The notes below the pieces were generated by a model that saw only the letters and a list, made by a program, of their open reading frames with translations, did no database searches and was not told the DNA's origin. Positions 53,350-61,751 of a stretch of DNA of 64,000 bases are shown one piece after another; position 1 is the first letter of the stretch, and every line of letters starts with the position of its first letter. The stretch covers positions 1,238,001-1,302,000 of the forward strand of contig NZ_CP118747.1 in NCBI RefSeq assembly GCF_030996345.1, given 5' to 3'. The position numbers and the translations under genes are program-made. The DNA is from Acidithiobacillus sp. AMEEHan. Lineage in GTDB: Bacteria > Pseudomonadota > Gammaproteobacteria > Acidithiobacillales > Acidithiobacillaceae.

Positions 53350-54690
53350 TTGCGGCATCTCTACATCAAAACCTTTGGCTGTCAGATGAACGAGTACGAC
53401 TCGGAGCGCATGGCCGAGCTGCTGGCGCGCAGTCACGGCATGAAGCTCGTCGAGACTCCAGAGGCGGCGGATCTTCTCATCCTCAATACCTGCTCCATCC
53501 GTGAAAAGGCGGAGGACAAGGTCTATACCCAACTCGGTTTTTGGCGCCCACTGAAAGAGCGCGAGCCCCAGCCCTTGATCGCTGTGGGCGGTTGTGTCGC
53601 CAGCCAGGAAGGTGAGCGTCTGCGTCGGCGGGCGCCTTTTGTCGATATCGTCTTTGGGCCGCAGACCCTGCATCGCTTGCCGGACCTGCTTGATGCCCGC
53701 TTGGCGGAACGGCAGCCGCAGATGGACCTGAGTTTTCCCGAACTGGAAAAGTTCGACCGCCTGCCGGAGCGGCCGGGAAGGCAGGGTGCGACCGCCTTTG
53801 TGACCGTACAGGAGGGCTGCGACAAGTTCTGCACTTTCTGTGTCGTTCCCCACACCCGCGGGCGTGAATATAGCCGGCCGCTGCCGGAGATCGTGCGTGA
53901 GGTGCGCCAGCTGCTCGATCAGGGAGTTGCAGAAATCACTCTCCTTGGGCAAAACGTCAATGCCTACCGTGCGCCTTCTGGATTGATCGGTGATGCCGAT
54001 TTTGCCGAGCTTCTGCGTCGTCTGGCGGTGTTGCCGGGTCTGCAGCGTCTGCGCTATACCACCTCGCACCCCAATAACCTGGACGAGCGCTTGATCGCCG
54101 CGCACCGCGATCTGCCGGTTCTGGCGCCGCATCTGCATCTGCCGGTGCAGAGTGGTTCTGATCGTATCCTGCGGCGCATGCACCGCAAGCACAGTGTCAC
54201 GGAATACCTCGACAAGGTCGCGGCCCTGCGCGAGGCGCGTCCCGAGATCCGCTTTTCCTCGGATTTCATCGTTGGCTTTCCGGGAGAGACCGATACCGAC
54301 TTTCAGGCGACCATGGACCTCATCGACAAGGTGCGTTTCGACCAGTCGTTTTCCTTCAAATATAGTCCCCGCCCCAATACCCCGGCCCTGAAGCTGAAAG
54401 ACAGCGTGCCTGAGCCGGTCAAGGAGCAGCGCCTCGCCATCTTGCAGGCGCGTATCAACCAGTTGGCGCAGGACTACAGCTGTGCCCTGGTGGGCAGTAC
54501 CCAGGATGTCCTGGTGACAGGCCCGTCGCGACGCAACCCCAATGAGTGGACCGGCAAAACTGGCTGCAACCGTTCGGTCAACTTTGCCGGTCCCCAGGGA
54601 CTGGCGGGTCAGATGCTGGCAGTGGAGATCACCGAAGCCCTGCCCAACAGTCTGCGCGGGCGTCTGACAGGCCTGCGTGCGGCCTCCTGA
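53350..54690 (+). CDS. miaB: tRNA-2-methylthio-N6-isopentenyladenosine synthase MiaB
   Basis: A 446-residue radical-SAM methylthiotransferase. N-terminal cluster ligands are the Cys of IKTFGCQMNEYDSERM, NTCSIREKAEDK and VGGCVASQEGE; the radical-SAM motif is CDKFCTFC; the C-terminal TRAM domain includes VTGPSRRNPNEWTGKTGCNR. It completes ms2i6A37 in tRNA. The TTG start at 53350 (RHLYIKTFGCQ) is set by conservation and a Shine-Dalgarno (gaaggaag). First gene of the miaB-phoH-ybeY-corC-lnt cluster. Confidence 0.95.
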   Translation: MRHLYIKTFGCQMNEYDSERMAELLARSHGMKLVETPEAADLLILNTCSIREKAEDKVYTQLGFWRPLKEREPQPLIAVGGCVASQEGERLRRRAPFVDIVFGPQTLHRLPDLLDARLAERQPQMDLSFPELEKFDRLPERPGRQGATAFVTVQEGCDKFCTFCVVPHTRGREYSRPLPEIVREVRQLLDQGVAEITLLGQNVNAYRAPSGLIGDADFAELLRRLAVLPGLQRLRYTTSHPNNLDERLIAAHRDLPVLAPHLHLPVQSGSDRILRRMHRKHSVTEYLDKVAALREARPEIRFSSDFIVGFPGETDTDFQATMDLIDKVRFDQSFSFKYSPRPNTPALKLKDSVPEPVKEQRLAILQARINQLAQDYSCALVGSTQDVLVTGPSRRNPNEWTGKTGCNRSVNFAGPQGLAGQMLAVEITEALPNSLRGRLTGLRAAS

Positions 54691-54700
54691 GACGCTATCG

Positions 54701-55675
54701 ATGGAGCCTGGCACGTCGGCGGAACACCGGGAATTCATCGCCGAGGGGGCCAGTGCCGCACAGTTGGCGGCGCTGGCGGGGGAACTGGACGCCCATCTCA
54801 AGCAGGTAGAGCGGCGACTGGGGGTGGTCATCTCCCAGCGCGGCGAACGTTACCACCTGAGTGGTGAGCCTGCCAGCGTGCAGGCTGCCGCGGATGTATT
54901 GCGGCAACTCTACGGGCAGGTGCGGCAGGGACGCTCCCTGAGCCAGCAGTGGGTGCACCACTGTATCCAGGCCACGCGCCTGGAAGCGGAAAGCGACGAT
55001 GGCGGCGCGCAGGTGGCGGGGGTCCTGACCCGCAAGGGCTGGATCAATGGCCGCGGGCCGCGGCAGCGGCGCTACCTGCAGGCCATCCGCGAGCATGATC
55101 TGACGTTCGGTATCGGTCCGGCAGGTACCGGCAAGACCTATCTGGCGGTCACGGCCGCCGTCGAGCAGCTCGACAAACAGCAGGTGCAACGTCTGGTCCT
55201 GGTGCGGCCAGCAGTGGAAGCGGGAGAGCGCCTCGGCTTTCTGCCTGGAGGGCTCGCGGAAAAGGTCGATCCCTATCTGCGCCCGCTCTACGATGCCCTC
55301 TACGAGATGCTCGGTTTTGAGAAGGTGGCCAAGCTGATGGAACGGCAGATCATCGAGGTGGCGCCCCTGGCCTACATGCGCGGCCGCACCCTCAACGAAT
55401 CCTTCATCATCCTCGACGAGGCGCAGAACACGACGCCAGAACAAATGAAGATGTTTTTGACGCGCATGGGTTTTGGTGCCAAGGTGGTGATCACCGGTGA
55501 CGTCACTCAGGTGGATCTGCCGCGTGGACAGCCCTCGGGTCTGGTCCAGGCCATCGACATCCTCAACGGCGTTGAAGGGGTATCGATGAGCTTTTTTCAT
55601 AGTGCCGATGTCGTGCGTCATCCCCTGGTGGCACGGATCGTTCAGGCCTATGACCGCGGGAATGCCCCCGCATGA
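54701..55675 (+). CDS. ybeZ: PhoH-like ATPase (YbeZ)
   Basis: A 324-residue PhoH-family NTPase with a short KH-like N-terminal part and the ATPase core: FGIGPAGTGKTYLAV, LVRPAVEAGERLGFLPG, DPYLRPLYDAL, FIILDEAQNTTPEQMKMFLT and ITGDVTQVDLP. It is associated with YbeY in RNA quality control. ATG 54701 lies after the miaB stop; an in-frame GTG at 54677 would overlap miaB. It overlaps ybeY by four bases. Confidence 0.93.
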   Translation: MEPGTSAEHREFIAEGASAAQLAALAGELDAHLKQVERRLGVVISQRGERYHLSGEPASVQAAADVLRQLYGQVRQGRSLSQQWVHHCIQATRLEAESDDGGAQVAGVLTRKGWINGRGPRQRRYLQAIREHDLTFGIGPAGTGKTYLAVTAAVEQLDKQQVQRLVLVRPAVEAGERLGFLPGGLAEKVDPYLRPLYDALYEMLGFEKVAKLMERQIIEVAPLAYMRGRTLNESFIILDEAQNTTPEQMKMFLTRMGFGAKVVITGDVTQVDLPRGQPSGLVQAIDILNGVEGVSMSFFHSADVVRHPLVARIVQAYDRGNAPA

Positions 55676-56172
55676 GCGCTCCACGCTTCCTCCTGCGGAT
55701 GCAGTTGAGCCCGGAGTTGACCGCTGCGGAACGCGCAGGGATTCCTTCCCGGCGTGCGTTGCGTGCTGCCCTCGCCTTGGCCCTGATGGATTGTGACGCA
55801 GACGCACAGCGTCTGGAGATTTCGTTGCAATTTATGGGCAGTAGCGAGATCGCCGCGCTCAATGGGCAGTTCCGGCAGCGGCCACAGCCCACCAATTGCC
55901 TTTCTTTCCCGGCACCGGCACAAGTCTGGCCCGGTCGCAGCCGCCCCTTGGGCGACATTCTCCTTTGTCCCACGGTCATCAGCCGCGAGGCCGAGGAGCA
56001 GGGCAAGCCTTTGCGCGACCATTATCGCCATCTCCTCATCCACAGTGCTCTGCACCTACTGGGCTATGATCACCAGGAAGAGCAGGAAGCCAGCTGCATG
56101 GAGGCGCTGGAGACCCGTTTACTGGCTCAACTGGGTGTGGCCGACCCATATCGTATCCAAGCAAATGAGTGA
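55672..56172 (+). CDS. ybeY: Endoribonuclease YbeY (rRNA maturation)
   Basis: A 166-residue zinc endoribonuclease. The metal motif is HLLIHSALHLLGYDH; upstream are LNGQFRQRPQPTNCLSFP and LGDILLCPTVI. It acts in 16S rRNA 3'-end maturation and ribosome quality control with YbeZ. ATG overlaps the phoH stop; the corC ATG lies inside its end. Confidence 0.95.
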   Translation: MSAPRFLLRMQLSPELTAAERAGIPSRRALRAALALALMDCDADAQRLEISLQFMGSSEIAALNGQFRQRPQPTNCLSFPAPAQVWPGRSRPLGDILLCPTVISREAEEQGKPLRDHYRHLLIHSALHLLGYDHQEEQEASCMEALETRLLAQLGVADPYRIQANE

Positions 56173-57043
56173 AGACCGAAGTAGCGAGCGCTCCCGCGGT
56201 TGGTGGGAGCGTTTCACCCAGTCCCTGCGAGGCAATGTCGAGGATCAGGAGGGCTTGCTCGAGCTGATCCGCGAGGCCAGTGAGCGAGAGATCATCGATG
56301 CCGAATCGGCGCGCATGATCGACGGCATCTTCCGTATCGGTGAGATGACCGTCCGCGATGTCATGATCCCTCGTGCACAGATGGAAGTCATCGAAATCGA
56401 CAGTCCGGTAGCCGAGATCATCAGCCGCGTGGTGGAGTTGGGCCACTCCCGCTATCCGGTGGTCGGTGATGATCGTGACGATGTGCGCGGCATTCTCCTC
56501 GCCAAGGATCTGCTGCGCGCCTGCCAGCAGGGTTCCACTCCGACGATCGAGGAGCTTCTGCGGCCGGCCACCTACATTCCCGACAGCAAACACCTCGATC
56601 ATCTGCTCTACGAATTCCGCACGGGCCGTCATCATATGGCCTTGGCAGTGGACGAATATGGCGGCGTTGCCGGCTTGATCACCATCGAGGATGTGCTGGA
56701 GATCATCGTCGGCGAGATCGAAGACGAATATGACATCGACGAAGACGTCATGATCGTCCCGCGGGAAGATGGCGACTATCTGGTCAATGCCCTGATTCCT
56801 TTGGAAGATTTCAATGCCGCCTTTGCCGTGCGGCTGGAGGATGACGATGCCGACACCCTTGGCGGCTGGGTCAGTCGTGAACTGGGACATGTCCCCCGTG
56901 TGGGAGAAAAACTGCGAGTACAGGGCCTGCAGCTCGAAGTCCTGCGCGCTGACCGTCGGCGTGTGCAAAGTTTCCGGCTGACCGCTCCCAGTTCCGCATC
57001 GGGGGTGACTGCGGTGGAACGCGATAGCGACTCAGAACTCTAA
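56165..57043 (+). CDS. corC: CorC/HlyC-family CBS-domain protein
   Basis: A 292-residue soluble CorC-type protein: two CBS domains (about residues 65-190; MTVRDVMIPRAQMEVIEID and MALAVDEYGGVAGLITIEDV) and a C-terminal CorC_HlyC (transporter-associated) domain with LGGWVSRELGHVPRVGE. Linked to Mg/Co handling and to envelope stress. The start at 56165 overlaps the ybeY stop; longer upstream frames are shadows of ybeY. lnt follows after five bases. Confidence 0.93.
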   Translation: MSEDRSSERSRGWWERFTQSLRGNVEDQEGLLELIREASEREIIDAESARMIDGIFRIGEMTVRDVMIPRAQMEVIEIDSPVAEIISRVVELGHSRYPVVGDDRDDVRGILLAKDLLRACQQGSTPTIEELLRPATYIPDSKHLDHLLYEFRTGRHHMALAVDEYGGVAGLITIEDVLEIIVGEIEDEYDIDEDVMIVPREDGDYLVNALIPLEDFNAAFAVRLEDDDADTLGGWVSRELGHVPRVGEKLRVQGLQLEVLRADRRRVQSFRLTAPSSASGVTAVERDSDSEL

Positions 57044-57048
57044 CCTGC

Positions 57049-58545
57049 ATGTCTTTTTCACCGATCCGGGCATGGCCCGCTCTCGCGGCACTGGCGCTTG
57101 GTGCCGCCTGGCCCTTGGCCTTTGCGCCCTTTCATCAGGCTTGGCTCGCCTTCGTTCTGTTGGGTCTTCTCTTTTTGCTGGTGCAGCGTAGCAGCGCGCC
57201 GCGCCGTGCTGCGGGTCTCGGCTTTCTCTTTGGTTTTGCCGCCTTCAGTTCAGGGGTGTACTGGCTGGCCATCACCCTGCACAATTTTGCCGCTATGGAT
57301 TGGCCGCTGGCCGGGGCGATGGTGGCGCTGCTGGCTGCCTACTGTGCCCTGTATCCGGCCCTGGCCATGGGCGTCGCCCGACGTTTTTCGCCGGCGGCCC
57401 GCTGGTGGCTCTTGCCCCTGTTCTGGGTCTTTGCCGAATACCTTCGGGCGCGAGTGGCGACCGGCTTCCCCTGGCTGGCGGTGGGTTACACCCAGGCCGG
57501 GAATTTCCTATCGGGCTATGCTCCCTGGCTTGGCCAATATGGCGTGGGCCTGGCGACGGCAGGGGTGGCGAGTATTGGCGCCTGGGTCATCAGCCAGCGG
57601 CGGAATGCCGCAGTCTGGTCGATGGGCGCTTCGGCCATTCTGTTGATCTTTGCCGCAGCCCTTTTTGCTGCCACTGTCCGTTTTACCCACCCTTCCGGAA
57701 AACCGCTGCAGGTCCGTCTGTTGCAAGGCAACATTCCCATCACGGAAAAATGGAATGCCAGCCGCATCAACGACATCCTCGAGCGCTATGTGCGCCTGAT
57801 CGTGGCCAGTCCGCCGGGCACGCAGCTCGTCGTGCTGCCAGAGACGGCCTTTCCCATCTTTCAGACCGAAATTCCGCTGCTCATCCAGCAACTACAGGCC
57901 TGGTCTGCCAAATACCATAGCGTGTTGATGATTGGCATTCCCGAAGACGCCCACGGGCGCTACTACAATGCCACGATGGAAATTGATGGAACGGCGCCGA
58001 TTCGCTGGTATCGCAAGGAGCACCTCGTGCCTTTTGGCGAATATATCCCCTTCCCCAAAATTCTCGGCCCGATCGTGCATCATTTTCTGCCGGGACTTGG
58101 TAGTTTTACCCCCGGAGATGGGGCTTCGGTACTGCCGGTGGATGGACAAAAGGCGGGAATGACCATCTGCTATGAGGAGTCTTTCTCTCGTGACGTGCGC
58201 AAGGGGGTGGTTCAGGGCGCGACCTTCCTGGTCAACAGCAGTGATTATGCCTGGTACGGCCACAGCACGGCCTCGGCGCAGACCCTGCAGATGGCGGTGA
58301 TGCAGTCCTTGCAGGAGCAAAAGCCCGATATACGCGCCACCAACACCGGCATCACCTCGGTGATCCTGCCCACCGGACAGGTGTTGGCGCAACTACCGCA
58401 GTTCAGTTATGCCGCCCTCAATGCGCGCATTCAGCCGATGGCTGGCGAGACGCCTTATGCACGCTATGGCAACTGGCCCTACCTCGGCCTTTCTTTGCTC
58501 CTGCTGTTTTGGGCGCTGCGGCCCCGCCGGGAGGCGCAGTCGTAG
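57049..58545 (+). CDS. lnt: Apolipoprotein N-acyltransferase
   Basis: A 498-residue Lnt: six or seven N-terminal membrane helices and a periplasmic nitrilase domain with Glu in VVLPETAFPIF, Lys in WYRKEHLVPFGEYIPF and Cys in MTICYEESFSRDV; NSSDYAWYGHSTASAQ follows and one C-terminal helix closes it. It adds the third acyl chain to lipoproteins. Last gene of the cluster. Confidence 0.95.
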   Translation: MSFSPIRAWPALAALALGAAWPLAFAPFHQAWLAFVLLGLLFLLVQRSSAPRRAAGLGFLFGFAAFSSGVYWLAITLHNFAAMDWPLAGAMVALLAAYCALYPALAMGVARRFSPAARWWLLPLFWVFAEYLRARVATGFPWLAVGYTQAGNFLSGYAPWLGQYGVGLATAGVASIGAWVISQRRNAAVWSMGASAILLIFAAALFAATVRFTHPSGKPLQVRLLQGNIPITEKWNASRINDILERYVRLIVASPPGTQLVVLPETAFPIFQTEIPLLIQQLQAWSAKYHSVLMIGIPEDAHGRYYNATMEIDGTAPIRWYRKEHLVPFGEYIPFPKILGPIVHHFLPGLGSFTPGDGASVLPVDGQKAGMTICYEESFSRDVRKGVVQGATFLVNSSDYAWYGHSTASAQTLQMAVMQSLQEQKPDIRATNTGITSVILPTGQVLAQLPQFSYAALNARIQPMAGETPYARYGNWPYLGLSLLLLFWALRPRREAQS

Positions 58546-58550
58546 GCGCG

Positions 58551-59513
58551 TCAACGCTGCCAGTGAATGTCGGGCGCGACGATACACAATGCTCCAAGAA
58601 CGATCAAAAGGGTGGCGATGATCTCCACGCGACCCAGACGCTCTCGCAGGATCCGATGGCCAAAGAAAAAGACGAGCAGCGTATCTATCTGCCCCAGGCC
58701 GCGTACCAGGGCGACCTGCGTCAATGCAAAACCACTGAACCAGGCCCAGGAGCCCAGTGCCGAGAGCACACCAACCGGCCAGGCAACGCGCCATTCACGC
58801 AGGCTGGCAAGTAGATCCGCGCGGTTGCGGAGCAAGAGCCAGGATCCCTGCAACAGGATTTGTAGGGTATTGGTGACCAGCAGCAGCCACAGTCCCAGAG
58901 CCAGGATGGGCAGATGCGGATCGCCGTGCCGGCTGGCGGCGCGCAGGGCGATGGCGGCCAGAGCAAAAGAAAGTGCCGCCGCCAGTCCATAGCGGGCTGC
59001 GGGTTCGCGCAAGCCGCGCCAAAAGTCGCGCCGTAGTAGAGAAAATCCCTGTCCAGACAGCAGCAGTACGCCGAGCAACGCCAAAACGATACCGAGCACC
59101 GCCAGGATCTGGATCTCGGCGCCGAGGAAGAGCATCGTAAGAATGACCAGTTGCGCTGCTTCGGTCTTGGCGTAGGCGGTTCCGGTGACCAATCCGCGGC
59201 TGTGGAAAGAGCGGACGAGAAACAGTGTGCCGAGGATCTGCGCCACTCCCCCTGCCAGGCAGAAGAACAGAAACGGGGCGTCCGTCGCGGCAAAAGGTGC
59301 GCCACCGAAACGCCACAGCAGAAACAGCAGTCCGAGAAACTCCAGCGGCAAGGCATACAAATAGCGCACAAAGCTAGCGGCATCGACGCTCAGAATCCCT
59401 TTCAGGCGAGTTTGCAGGCCGGTGCGCCAAGTCTGCATGACCGCCGCAAAGAGGGTGACGGGAACCCACAGGGGAATCTCGAGGTGACCAACACGCAAGG
59501 GAGAAATCAGCAT
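58551..59513 (-). CDS. DMT/EamA-family permease
   Basis: A 320-residue membrane protein with ten helices in two EamA-like repeats (for example LFFCLAGGVAQILGTLFLVR and the C-terminal VEIIATLLIVLGALCIVAPD). The family moves small metabolites; the substrate is unknown. It is convergent with lnt, with only five bases between the stops, and divergent from the oxygenase gene. Confidence 0.85.
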   Translation of the reverse strand: MLISPLRVGHLEIPLWVPVTLFAAVMQTWRTGLQTRLKGILSVDAASFVRYLYALPLEFLGLLFLLWRFGGAPFAATDAPFLFFCLAGGVAQILGTLFLVRSFHSRGLVTGTAYAKTEAAQLVILTMLFLGAEIQILAVLGIVLALLGVLLLSGQGFSLLRRDFWRGLREPAARYGLAAALSFALAAIALRAASRHGDPHLPILALGLWLLLVTNTLQILLQGSWLLLRNRADLLASLREWRVAWPVGVLSALGSWAWFSGFALTQVALVRGLGQIDTLLVFFFGHRILRERLGRVEIIATLLIVLGALCIVAPDIHWQR

Positions 59514-59609
59514 CGACGAAGAGTAGAGAGTTTGCCCATCGCGGTAAATGGGATCAAAAGACTAGCCTGTATTATACTGCAGTGACTGGTGATGGGAGGA
59601 TGGCGAGCC

Positions 59610-60398
59610 GTGAAGGTTTTGGACGATGCGACACTGCAGGATTGTTTGGACAATGCTCTGGATTTTCAGAATATTACACCGTATCCCTGGATGCGGATCA
59701 GCGACTTCATCCGCCCGGAACTCTTTCCCCAACTCTGCGCGCAGTTGCCGCCCCTGGAGCTGTTCGAGAATCACGTCGGAAGAACCCGCGCCCATGGACA
59801 AAAAAGCCATGACCGACTGGCCCTACAATACCGACCATCCCTCGATGCCCAGCTCTCGCCCCTGTGGCGGCAGTTCATTGCCGAATTGCACTCCCCAGCC
59901 TACCTGGGTTTCTGGCGCACTATGCTCGGCCTGCGTCCACGTAGCCCGGTAATCCTGACCATGCATTGGCATTACGCCCCGGCTGGTGCCTCGGTATCCC
60001 CGCATACCGACGCGCGGCGCAAGATCGGCTCGCACATTTTCTACTGCAACACGACAGATGACTGGGAGGAGTCCTGGGGTGGTCAGACCCTGGTCCTGGC
60101 GGATGACTCGGGGCGTTGGCCGCGCCACTCGGCCCCCGATTTTTCCGACCTGCGCGAGGTGGGCGCCTCGCGGGTCTTGGACAACCAGAGTTTTCTCTTC
60201 GCCCAGACCGACCACTCCTGGCATGCGGTAAAAGCGTTGAGCTGTCCCCCGGGCGCCTATCGTAAGGTCTTTATCGTGGTCGCCAACCGCCTGAGTGGCC
60301 AAGTGCTTTGGCGTCGTATCCGGGGTAAGGACGCAGACGGATATCGTCTGGCGGGTGGGGATCGTAGGGAGCCTAGTAGGTCATCTGGCAGCTATTGA
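59610..60398 (+). CDS. 2-oxoglutarate/Fe(II)-dependent oxygenase-family protein
   Basis: A 262-residue double-stranded beta-helix protein. The iron triad appears as H-x-D in ASVSPHTDARRKIG and His in AQTDHSWHAVKAL, with the 2OG-binding Arg/Lys in GAYRKVFIVVAN. It resembles prolyl-4-hydroxylase-type and sugar/antibiotic-linked hydroxylases; the substrate is unknown. The GTG at 59610 has GGGAGGA eight bases upstream and is preferred over ATG 59592, which lacks a site. Confidence 0.75.
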   Translation: MKVLDDATLQDCLDNALDFQNITPYPWMRISDFIRPELFPQLCAQLPPLELFENHVGRTRAHGQKSHDRLALQYRPSLDAQLSPLWRQFIAELHSPAYLGFWRTMLGLRPRSPVILTMHWHYAPAGASVSPHTDARRKIGSHIFYCNTTDDWEESWGGQTLVLADDSGRWPRHSAPDFSDLREVGASRVLDNQSFLFAQTDHSWHAVKALSCPPGAYRKVFIVVANRLSGQVLWRRIRGKDADGYRLAGGDRREPSRSSGSY

Positions 60399-60403
60399 TC
60401 AAT

Positions 60404-60668
60404 TCACGACCTGGCGGGACAGGTCGAAAGCGGACTGACGAAGCCGCCATTTTTCAAAAGCTTGTGGGTAAACATCCCGACGATCATGGCGACGAACAGC
60501 ATGACTTTGCCTTTCGGGGTGGCCGAGGATGCCAGCGCCGGGCCGGGGCAGTACCGGCAAGTCCCCAGGCGCTGCCAAAGAGGAAGGGTCCCAAGCACCG
60601 AAAAGCTCAAAAAATCCCGTGATCCGTGCTCGGTCAGTCATCGGGATATCTCGCAGAATGGCGAACAT
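60404..60668 (-). pseudogene. YeeE/YedE-type sulfur transporter remnant
   Basis: On the minus strand one frame has TDRARITGFFELFGAWDPS, and after a frameshift another frame has KGKVMLFVAMIVGMFTHKLL. Together these match the end of a DUF6691/YeeE-YedE protein (FLDIFGxWDPSL … MLVGM). The N-terminal half is gone and an internal part is out of frame. YeeE/YedE genes commonly sit beside persulfide dioxygenases of the type that follows. Confidence 0.7.
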
Positions 60669-60811
60669 TTCTAGTTGATTTATTTCTAATATACATACAA
60701 ACTAATTCTAAAGGGCGTAATCAAGCCCCTGATTGGAAGTATGGAGACATATTGTTATGGCGAATTCCTGTTGTGCAGTGACTGCAGGTTTTTGCAAGCG
60801 GAGGTATTACC
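60669..60811 (+). promoter_or_regulatory. AT-rich leader of the sulfur dioxygenase gene
   Basis: The region is AT-rich from 60669 to 60755. TTGGAA (60734-60739) and TTATGG sixteen bases later resemble a poor -35/-10 pair. A Cys-rich short frame starts at ATG 60757. The true Shine-Dalgarno gcggaggt precedes ATG 60812. Confidence 0.3.
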
Positions 60812-61675
60812 ATGACGGAAGTGGCAATCAAGACCTTTTTCGATTCCACCACGGGAACCTTCACCCATGTGGTTCATGATCCGGCCACCCGCAAGGCGGC
60901 CATCATCGATCCCGTGTGGGACTATGATCCGAAGTCCGGGCGCACGACGGAGTGTTCTCTACGATCCGTTGTCGACCACATTGCCTCGGAGGACTTGCGG
61001 CCGGAGTGGGTGCTCGAGACGCACGTCCATGCCGATCACCTGTCCGCCGGTAATTTGCTGCGGGAACGCTATGGATGCAAGATCGGGATTGGCGCGGCCA
61101 TCCGGCAGGTACAGGAGACTTTCAAGAAGATCTTTCATCCCGAAGAAGGCTTCCAAACCGATGGTTCGCAGTTCGATCGGACCTTTGCGGATGGCGATGC
61201 CTTTTCCATCGGCAACGTGCAGGTCTCTGTGCTGCATGTCCCTGGCCATACTCCGGCCGACAGTGCTTATGTGATCGGGAAACACGTCTTTGTAGGTGAT
61301 ACCATCTTCGCCCCGGACGTGGGTACGGCGCGTTGTGATTTCCCCAACGGAAATGCACACACTTTATATCGATCCATCCAGCGCTTGCTCAGTATGCCGG
61401 AGGATACCGTCCTCCATCTCTGTCACGATTATCCGCCGGAGGGGCGCGAACCGCGTGCGGAGTGGACCGTGGCCGAAGAGCGTGCCGGTAATATTCATGT
61501 GCACGACGGCGTCAGCGAAGAAGATTTCGTCAAAATGCGTACCGAGCGGGATGCGACCTTGGCCATGCCCGTACTGATTCTTCCTTCGGTACAGATAAAT
61601 ATGCGTGCCGGGGCCTTGCCGCCAGCGGAGGCCAATGGCGTCAGTTATCTGAAAATTCCTGTGAACCTGCTCTAG
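60812..61675 (+). CDS. Persulfide/sulfur dioxygenase (ETHE1/SDO-like MBL fold)
   Basis: A 287-residue beta-lactamase-fold enzyme with a mononuclear iron site: THVHADHLSAG, HVPGHTPADS, VGDTIFAPDVG (Asp ligand) and LHLCHDYPPEGREP. It resembles ETHE1/Blh persulfide dioxygenases, which oxidise glutathione persulfide to sulfite. That fits elemental-sulfur or sulfide oxidation in an acidophile. The broken YeeE/YedE gene upstream is a common partner. No signal peptide; cytoplasmic. Confidence 0.88.
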   Translation: MTEVAIKTFFDSTTGTFTHVVHDPATRKAAIIDPVWDYDPKSGRTTECSLRSVVDHIASEDLRPEWVLETHVHADHLSAGNLLRERYGCKIGIGAAIRQVQETFKKIFHPEEGFQTDGSQFDRTFADGDAFSIGNVQVSVLHVPGHTPADSAYVIGKHVFVGDTIFAPDVGTARCDFPNGNAHTLYRSIQRLLSMPEDTVLHLCHDYPPEGREPRAEWTVAEERAGNIHVHDGVSEEDFVKMRTERDATLAMPVLILPSVQINMRAGALPPAEANGVSYLKIPVNLL

Positions 61676-61751
61676 AAAGCCAATAGAACAATGGGGCTGG
61701 CCGACGACCTGTGGCGTGTGGTCAGCCTTCGATCCTTGGCCATTGCGGCTC

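Noticed and set aside
51514-54831. A 1105-codon open frame on the minus strand opposite selO and miaB
   Set aside because: It is antisense to two well-supported genes in a GC-rich region, where the reverse frame stays open by codon bias. It shows no domain and no ribosome site.
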